From Vulcanimicrobiota bacterium (GTDB lineage: Bacteria > Vulcanimicrobiota > Vulcanimicrobiia > Vulcanimicrobiales > Vulcanimicrobiaceae), in the NCBI GenBank assembly GCA_019240755.1, contig JAFAXS010000002.1, positions 1 to 48,435 of the forward strand: a stretch of 48,435 nucleotides of DNA, written 5' to 3'. Within the stretch, counting starts at the first letter, position 1, and each line of letters opens with the position of its first letter. Position numbers and translations under genes: made by a program. Positions 43,509-48,435 of the stretch are shown in pieces. The notes under the pieces were generated by a model that was given only the letters and a program-made list of their open reading frames with translations, was not told the DNA's origin and did no database searches.

Positions 43509-43814
43509 CTACCGATACGAAGAACGTGACGCGAAGCAGTCGCGGCAGTAGACCGGTCTCCCGGACTTCGGCTCAAACGGAACCTCCGCGACTCCGCCGC
43601 ATTGACCGCAGGTTGCTTGGAACATCTGCCGGCGCGAGGAATCGAAGCCGCCGCCTCGCCGTTCTCCGCCGGAGCTTCTGCGCGCAGCGCGGCAATCGTT
43701 GCAGCGGCTGGGCTTGTTCGTGAAGCCTTTGCTGGCAAAGAACTCCTGCTGACCGGAGGTGAACGTAAAGTTTGTCCCGCAGTCGACGCAGGTAAGCGTT
43801 TCGTCAGTATACAT
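43509..43814 (-). CDS. Zinc-ribbon protein
   Basis: A 101-residue protein with two zinc-binding sites of four cysteines: Cys9, 12, 38, 41 and Cys69, 72, 90, 93, all as CxxC pairs. A Ser/Arg/Gly-rich stretch links the halves. It resembles the zinc-ribbon/CxxC domain proteins common in Chloroflexota-like genomes, of unknown role. The gene sits directly upstream of the desaturase gene on the same strand. Its leader contains a hairpin at 43887-43915. Confidence 0.8.
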   Translation of the reverse strand: MYTDETLTCVDCGTNFTFTSGQQEFFASKGFTNKPSRCNDCRAARRSSGGERRGGGFDSSRRQMFQATCGQCGGVAEVPFEPKSGRPVYCRDCFASRSSYR

Positions 43815-44105
43815 TTCTATGGGTGTCCTAACTCTTAAGGGTGTGTGCTGGGCCTGTCGGCCGTTGTTGAGCTCGGCGAAAAATCGAAAACCGTACTCCA
43901 GCGGAGTCGAGTTTTGATTTGAAGTGGGGGATGATAATAAAAACCGATCTTTCTGTGGCGCAACTTATCGACCATTCGAAAGATCGCGCTCGAACTCTGC
44001 GGGGGATTATACCATGAATCCCTCGCGTCCGCACCCCAGACCCGACTTAGGTCGAATCGGTTGCAAGCGGGCAGTCCGTCGACAGGGCCCGCGACGCGAC
44101 CTCGA
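43815..44105. other. Gene-free stretch with a leader hairpin
   Basis: No credible gene lies here. A hairpin at 43887-43915 (plus strand AAAAC...ACTCC-AGC-GGAGT...GTTTT, with a three-by-three internal loop) sits about 73 bases before the zinc-ribbon ATG on the minus strand. It could be a leader structure or a terminator of another transcript. Short open frames in this stretch look like noise. Confidence 0.4.
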
Positions 44106-44250
44106 GTCTACCACGGGCCGCGCGACGTGCGGCTGGAAAACGTCCGATCGGGGCCAGCCTGCGCGGCACGGTCGTGGGCGACGGCGCGGTCGGTTTGTGC
44201 GCGGTGCTTTCGGCCGCGAAAATCATCCGCGCCGAGCCATATCGAAGCGT
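44106..44250 (+). pseudogene. Collapsed zinc-dependent alcohol dehydrogenase remnant
   Basis: Starting at 44106 one frame reads VYHGPRDVRLENV, the typical N-terminal strand of zinc alcohol dehydrogenases. Starting at 44165 a second frame reads GTVVGDGAVGLCAVLSAAKII, the Rossmann nucleotide-binding motif of the same family. The two parts, normally over 100 residues apart, are joined with a frame change, which implies a large internal deletion. The catalytic zinc region is missing. Confidence 0.55.
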
Positions 44251-44289
44251 AACGAGACTTCCTAAAGAGACGATGAAAGGGAGCGTTGC

Positions 44290-44574
44290 ATGAGCCTGTT
44301 TACCGTTATCTACAAACCCGGCCCGCGCTGGATCGCCGGCCGGCGTTTCCACGAACAAGAAGGCGTCAGTGGTCATCGCGATTTCTTAGCCGAACGCCAT
44401 GCGGCAGGCGACCTGCTCGTGGGCGGCCCCTTTCTCGATGACGCCGGCGGCATCGCGATCTACGAAGCCTCAACGGACGAAGAACTGATCGCGTTATTGC
44501 AGCAAGACAAGACGATCACGGGACGCCTGATGACGTACGAATTACATCCGTGCGCGCTTCCGTTCATGAGATAA
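44290..44574 (+). CDS. YciI-like protein
   Basis: A 94-residue protein of the YciI/YCII fold. The central GHRDFLAERHAAGDLLVGGPF and late AIYEASTDEELIALLQ match the family, which includes small ferredoxin-like proteins with a putative His/Asp active site. GGGAG lies 6 bases upstream of the ATG. It follows the dehydrogenase remnant by 40 bases. The substrate is unknown. Confidence 0.82.
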   Translation: MSLFTVIYKPGPRWIAGRRFHEQEGVSGHRDFLAERHAAGDLLVGGPFLDDAGGIAIYEASTDEELIALLQQDKTITGRLMTYELHPCALPFMR

Positions 44575-44586
44575 GGAATTGGCAGC

Positions 44587-44664
44587 GTGCTACTCGCTTC
44601 GTGCGGCGGCAGTGCGCGCCGCGGACCTGCCTACCATGGAACCGTGTTTGCCTTAACCCCGTAG
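44587..44664 (+). pseudogene. Collapsed GloVer lipoprotein remnant
   Basis: This frame reads LLASCGGS, the lipobox region of the neighbouring lipoprotein genes, then directly YHGTVFALTP and a stop. The latter equals the C-terminus of the intact GloVer protein (GTIFALIP). Everything between is gone and no start codon remains. The lipobox part is nearly identical at the DNA level to that of the HAF gene at 44780. Confidence 0.6.
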
Positions 44665-44779
44665 CGCCCAGCCGCAGTAAATAAAGACGCGCCGCCTTTA
44701 AAGTGCTACACTAAGGGCCTGGCAGGCGGCCGCCGGCTCCTCAGCCGCGTCCACTTGGGCGCTGCAGTGGAGGGCAGAA

Positions 44780-46363
44780 ATGGAGCGACTTCCCATGAAA
44801 GCCTATCGTTTCGCCCATGGTTTCGCAGTGGTCTTATCCACGGCGCTACTCGCTTCGTGCGGCGGTAGTCAGTCGACCGCGCCGCAACTTCCAGCGGCAC
44901 CATCGCAATCAAGCAGCGTCAGGGTGGGGGGCGGCGATCACATCCGGTATCACCTCGTCGACTTAGGCACGTTTGGCGGGCCGAATAGCACGATATGCTC
45001 GTTCACGCCCGTATGCCTACCCTCACAAGTTTTAAATGATCGCGGAACGTTAGTTGGGGCGGCGGACACCTCGATCCCCGATCCCTTTCCCGCCTTCTGC
45101 TTCGACGGGTTGATAAGGCTGCCGGACTGCTACACTACGCGCGCGTTTGCAACGCGGAATCGAGAGCTAGTACGCCTGAGCGCCCTAAGCAAAGGGAGCG
45201 CCGTCGCGGTGTCGGTCAGCAACAACGATCTGATCGCGGGAGTCGCCCAAAACGGCAAGACGGATCCAATAGTTCCCGGCTTTCCAGAAGTCCGCGCCGC
45301 GCTTTGGGACGGCGACAAGGTCGCCGACCTTGGAACCTTTGGCGGCGGTGAGACTAACGCCAATGCCGTCAATGACCGCGGTCAAGTTGCCGGCGCGACG
45401 ACTAACACGATTCCCGACCCTTACTCATTCATTTACAACTTTTTGGGCACTTCGAATGGAACGCAGACGCGAGGATATCTTTGGCAGAACGGCTCGAAGC
45501 GGGACCTAGGCACGCTGGGCGGCCCCGACGCGTTCGCCGTTGACGTAAACGAGCGCGGACAGGTAGCAGGATGGTCGTACGTCAACTCGACTCCGAACCA
45601 AGGCACTGGCCTTCCAACGTATCATCCGTTTTTGTGGCAGAAGGGCAAAATGCGCGACCTCGGGACACTGGGTGGTACACAGGTGTACAACATCGAGGGC
45701 CTCAACGATCGCGGCGAAGTACTCGGTCTGATGACGCTGGCGGGCGAACAACGAGCTCATCCATTCTTGTGGAATGGGCGCCGGCTTGTTGACCTCGGGA
45801 CGTTCGGAGGTCCCGGCGGCGATGGAGCGTGGATCAATGACCGGGGGGAAGCCGTTGGCTGGGGCGGCACTACTCAGAATTGTCCGAACCTCGAGGGCGG
45901 CGGTCAACACTCGTTCTTATGGAGGAACGGAGTCAAGAGGGATCTCGGCTCGGTTCCCGGCACCGACAACGGCGACGCTAGCTGGATCAATTCCAAGAGT
46001 CAGATTGTCGGCAGCGATTTCAGCTGCGACGCCACGGTCTTCGACGCGTACTTATGGGAGAAGGTGTCTATCGTCGACTTAAACACGCTGATTCCCCCCG
46101 GCTCCCAGCTCCATTTGTTCATAGCCCTGGCCATCAACGATCGAGGGGAAATCGCGGGCCTTGGATCGCTGCCGAACGGGGACATTCACGCTGTCCTCCT
46201 GATTCCGCGCGCCGGCGAGACGCGCGCCGCTGCAGCCGAGACAAGTCGGTCTATTGCAGGATCGCACACACTAACAAATCGGCAACTCACGACCGCTGAA
46301 CTTATCGCCATCAAAGGGATTTTGGCCGGTCGGCATCGCCGATTTATGGGATTACGGCACTAA
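44780..46363 (+). CDS. Lipoprotein with HAF repeats
   Basis: A 527-residue protein with lipobox Cys27 in TALLASC and six to seven HAF-type repeats. Each has the LGTLGG or LGTFGG turn followed by xxxxAxxINDRGxxxG, as in LGTLGGPDAFAVDVNERGQV. HAF proteins are extracellular beta-repeat proteins of unclear function. GGAGGG lies five bases upstream of the ATG. The first 27 residues are close to those of the adjacent hydrolase gene at 46404, so their signal sequences share an origin. Confidence 0.82.
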   Translation: MERLPMKAYRFAHGFAVVLSTALLASCGGSQSTAPQLPAAPSQSSSVRVGGGDHIRYHLVDLGTFGGPNSTICSFTPVCLPSQVLNDRGTLVGAADTSIPDPFPAFCFDGLIRLPDCYTTRAFATRNRELVRLSALSKGSAVAVSVSNNDLIAGVAQNGKTDPIVPGFPEVRAALWDGDKVADLGTFGGGETNANAVNDRGQVAGATTNTIPDPYSFIYNFLGTSNGTQTRGYLWQNGSKRDLGTLGGPDAFAVDVNERGQVAGWSYVNSTPNQGTGLPTYHPFLWQKGKMRDLGTLGGTQVYNIEGLNDRGEVLGLMTLAGEQRAHPFLWNGRRLVDLGTFGGPGGDGAWINDRGEAVGWGGTTQNCPNLEGGGQHSFLWRNGVKRDLGSVPGTDNGDASWINSKSQIVGSDFSCDATVFDAYLWEKVSIVDLNTLIPPGSQLHLFIALAINDRGEIAGLGSLPNGDIHAVLLIPRAGETRAAAAETSRSIAGSHTLTNRQLTTAELIAIKGILAGRHRRFMGLRH

Positions 46364-46403
46364 GCCCGTCGCGGTGATCGACCGCTACGGTCGAGCCGCA
46401 GAA

Positions 46404-47909
46404 ATGGAGCGTTTACCGATGCAAGCTTCTCGTTTTCTTTACGGTCTCGCCGTGGTTCTATCCACCGCGCTACTCGCATCGTGCGGGGCCAATCAAATAA
46501 CGCCTTCATTGCTGCAACCTCATGGGGCGACGGCGGACTCCAACGTCCTGCCCGTAAACGGTCGCCCGGCACTTTCGATCAAAAAATATACCGGCAATTT
46601 TTCCGATGGATCCAGCTACTTAATCGAGGTTCCGGGAAAATGGAACCGGACGTTGCTCCTATGGAGCCATGCAGCGCGCTTTCCCGGCACCATTCCCAAT
46701 CCCCCGGACGACATGAACCTCGATGTTGGCGACCCCGCCCGTACGTATCTTCTGTCGCATGGCTTCGCGCTCGCAGGCTCGTCGTATTGCGCAGGGGGCT
46801 GGGTCATTGCATGCGCGATGCGCGACCAAATTGCAACGCTCGACAAATTTGCTTCTCTCGTTAGCAAGCCGTCGCGCACTATCGCCTGGGGCGATTCTCT
46901 GGGAGGCCAGATCACCGCAGGGCTGATACAGAAGTATTCCCACCGCTTTTCCGGTGCGCTCACCGACGGTGGGCTGCTGGGAGGGTCCGTCGGTACTTTC
47001 AACCAGTGGCTCGATCAAGCGTTTGCGATCAACGTATTGGTCGCATCTGGACGATTGGAGCTGGTTCATATCACCAATGCGGGCAACGACGTAACGATCG
47101 CGAGCAACGCGCTTTCCCACGCGCAGATGACCCCTCAAGGCAGAGCGCGGATAGACTTAATCGCGGCGCTGGCGGATGCCCCGGGTTGGAATAACCTTAG
47201 CGCGCCCAATCCGCCGGAACCGGGGCCGCACGATTATAACCAACGCGAGCAGTACAACTATTCCTCATTGCAAAATGATGCCGCTGCATTTTTCTGGATT
47301 ATACGCCAGAATTTCGAGCAGCTGGCCGGAGGTAATCCTTCGTGGAAAACGGGTGTGAATTACCGCGAACAGCTGCAGCGCTCAGTCGATCTCGCCGAAG
47401 TAAGAACGCTCTATCGGCGCGCCGGCCTCGATCTCGACGCAGATCTCGATCGCCTGAACGCGGCACCGCGAATCGCAGCCGATCGAAGCGCGTTGACGTA
47501 TGCAGAGAAAAACATAGTGTACAATGGAGAAATCGGCGTTCCGATCCTAACGATTCACACCACAGGCGACGACGTCGTAAACGTTCAACACGAACAAGCA
47601 TATGCGGCGGCCGCCCGTGAAGAGGACAATAACAACTTGTTGCACGATCGGTTTGTGCAGCGGTCCGGGCACCTCAATCTCACGCAGGCTGAGCTGCTCG
47701 CCGGTCTACAGGCGCTCATTCAGCGCGTCGGCTCGGGTAGGTGGGGAGATACAGAGCCGGCAGACTTAAACGCGGCCGCGTCGCGGCTCGGACCAGATTT
47801 CAGCGTGCTGATCCCACCGTTTCCACCAGGCCCGACGGCCACGCCGGCGTTCGTGGAGTACGCACCGGCGCCGTTTCTTCGCAAGTTTAATCGCGGCGAC
47901 GACAAGTAA
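46404..47909 (+). CDS. Alpha/beta hydrolase lipoprotein
   Basis: A 501-residue lipoprotein with lipobox Cys27 and a nucleophile elbow WGDSLGGQ placing Ser165. A later Asp in TTGDDVVNVQH and a His in RSGHLNLT complete a plausible triad. Strand patterns fit a large secreted esterase or tannase-like fold; the substrate is unknown. The ATG at 46404 is preferred by comparison with the HAF gene; an in-frame GTG 10 codons earlier and an ATG 5 codons later are alternatives. It converges with the HiPIP gene. Confidence 0.7.
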   Translation: MERLPMQASRFLYGLAVVLSTALLASCGANQITPSLLQPHGATADSNVLPVNGRPALSIKKYTGNFSDGSSYLIEVPGKWNRTLLLWSHAARFPGTIPNPPDDMNLDVGDPARTYLLSHGFALAGSSYCAGGWVIACAMRDQIATLDKFASLVSKPSRTIAWGDSLGGQITAGLIQKYSHRFSGALTDGGLLGGSVGTFNQWLDQAFAINVLVASGRLELVHITNAGNDVTIASNALSHAQMTPQGRARIDLIAALADAPGWNNLSAPNPPEPGPHDYNQREQYNYSSLQNDAAAFFWIIRQNFEQLAGGNPSWKTGVNYREQLQRSVDLAEVRTLYRRAGLDLDADLDRLNAAPRIAADRSALTYAEKNIVYNGEIGVPILTIHTTGDDVVNVQHEQAYAAAAREEDNNNLLHDRFVQRSGHLNLTQAELLAGLQALIQRVGSGRWGDTEPADLNAAASRLGPDFSVLIPPFPPGPTATPAFVEYAPAPFLRKFNRGDDK

Positions 47910-47914
47910 CCGCG

Positions 47915-48184
47915 CTACGGCAGCTTCGTTGCAAAGTACTTGCAATGGCCTCGGGGCGAGATCGTGCCCTTCACGATCTGACACGAACTCGGCGCAACAA
48001 ATTGCGTGCACCAGGAGCATTGGTTTCCGAGCACGGGATGCGACACGTACTGCGCCGTCGCCTGGTCGATGGTTGGAGCTGCTTCTGCCCGCGCGCCCAG
48101 CTTCGCAAACGCGCCGATCGCGGCCGCGACGGCCGTCACCTTTCCGATTATGTCCCGGCGAGAAATTCTCATATTATCGTTCAT
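47915..48184 (-). CDS. High-potential iron-sulfur protein (HiPIP), Tat-exported
   Basis: An 89-residue protein with a twin-arginine signal (SRRDIIG at residues 8-14, then a hydrophobic stretch). The mature part has four cysteines at 56, 59, 68 and 81, giving C-x2-C-x8-C-x12-C around QFVAPSSCQIVKGTISPRGHC. This fits the HiPIP 4Fe-4S family, periplasmic electron carriers. The second spacing is shorter than in the best-known members. AGGAG lies upstream of the ATG at 48184. The upstream region and first codons match those of the small peptide gene at 38578. Confidence 0.82.
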   Translation of the reverse strand: MNDNMRISRRDIIGKVTAVAAAIGAFAKLGARAEAAPTIDQATAQYVSHPVLGNQCSWCTQFVAPSSCQIVKGTISPRGHCKYFATKLP

Positions 48185-48339
48185 GCTTCTTCTCCTAGCT
48201 GAACACCTCGACTTTCGGGGACGGGAGCGCAGACCTCTTCGTCGCTCTTCCCGCCGCGCCCCGCGGCGCCGCACTAGCCTCCCGATCGAGATTTCGCTGT
48301 GAGGTTACGAGGACATACCATCCACCTCACTGGCTGAGT

Positions 48340-48369
48340 GCATGGTTTGTTAGAGGCGCCGCGAAAGAC
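48340..48369 (-). promoter_or_regulatory. Conserved upstream element, copy 2 (HiPIP gene)
   Basis: A 30-base block near-identical to 38634-38662, with four substitutions and one inserted base. It lies about 155 bases before the HiPIP ATG. In the peptide-gene copy the matching position is the -35 box; here that box reads CTAACA. Confidence 0.55.
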
Positions 48370-48378
48370 CAAACGCGC

Positions 48379-48435
48379 GGGCGGTTAGCTCAGTGGGAGA
48401 GCACTTCCTTGACACGGAAGGGGTAACATGTTCAA
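48379..48435 (+). tRNA. tRNA-Val (GAC), cut by the window end
   Basis: The acceptor start GGGCGGT, D-arm GCTC...GAGC and anticodon arm CTTCC-TTGACAC-GGAAG are clear, giving anticodon GAC. The gene runs off the right edge in the T-arm (ACATG then TTCAA), so its end cannot be placed. Confidence 0.9.

Noticed and set aside
44047-44376. Minus-strand open frame across the dehydrogenase remnant and YciI start
   Set aside because: Its reading is antisense to two better-supported features, and no ribosome binding site precedes it.
1-48435. CRISPR arrays, insertion sequences, prophage genes and rRNA operons
   Set aside because: I looked for regular spacer repeats, transposase motifs, integrases and rRNA signatures and saw none. 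The only regular repeats are inside the GloVer and HAF coding regions.

Overview
This is a GC-rich bacterial chromosome segment with dense coding on both strands, short gene gaps, many GTG and TTG starts, and several start/stop overlaps of four bases. Diderm traits are a LolA-like protein, several predicted lipoproteins, a dTDP-sugar pathway and a TonB-like C-terminus on an anti-sigma factor. With the GloVer and HAF repeat lipoproteins and a Tat-exported HiPIP, the gene mix resembles uncultured lineages such as Candidatus Eremiobacterota (WPS-2). That placement is inference from gene content and was not tested by a tree.

Layout. 0-1.5 kb: rpsB-tsf on the minus strand behind a clear promoter. 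1.6-3.4 kb: rfbB and rmlA for dTDP-sugar synthesis. 3.4-9.3 kb: a TauE/SafE transporter, csrA, a VOC protein, the sulfate-activation pair cysC-sat, an ABC exporter and a divergent B-box membrane protein. 9.3-11.9 kb: a photolyase and an ECF sigma/anti-sigma pair. 11.9-18.05 kb: a compact minus-strand operon of eight genes (moaD, moaE, an alpha/beta hydrolase, a moeB-rhodanese fusion, an aldo/keto reductase, queG, a LolA-like gene, moaA). 18.1-20.6 kb: a secreted protein, then an ATP-grasp-like enzyme paired with a histidine phosphatase. 20.6-27 kb: phoU, a class V aminotransferase, enoyl-CoA hydratase, a TlpA-like thioredoxin, thiolase and a DUF2249-CRP fusion regulator. 26.7-34.2 kb: a minus-strand housekeeping run (panE, recG, a HAD phosphatase, a DUF885 protein, rsmD, coaD, a coiled-coil protein, an Ig-like exported protein). 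34.2-36.7 kb: tRNAs for Cys, Gly, Phe, Asp and Val around a membrane protein, a DUF5069 protein and a dienelactone hydrolase.

From 36.7 kb to the end the window is more accessory. It holds a TPR protein, a stand-alone 29-residue peptide gene with its own promoter and terminator, small exported proteins, four lipoprotein genes (one propeller-like, one GloVer, one HAF, one alpha/beta hydrolase), a fatty acid desaturase with a zinc-ribbon protein, a HiPIP gene and the start of a tRNA-Val gene. Decayed genes lie here too: a frameshifted glycine-zipper protein, a collapsed zinc alcohol dehydrogenase and a collapsed GloVer lipoprotein.

The best candidate for something undescribed is the 29-residue peptide unit near 38.5 kb. 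About 10 kb away, the HiPIP gene carries a near-copy of its upstream element and the same first codons, which suggests co-regulation or descent from a shared expression cassette. Its function cannot be read from the sequence.
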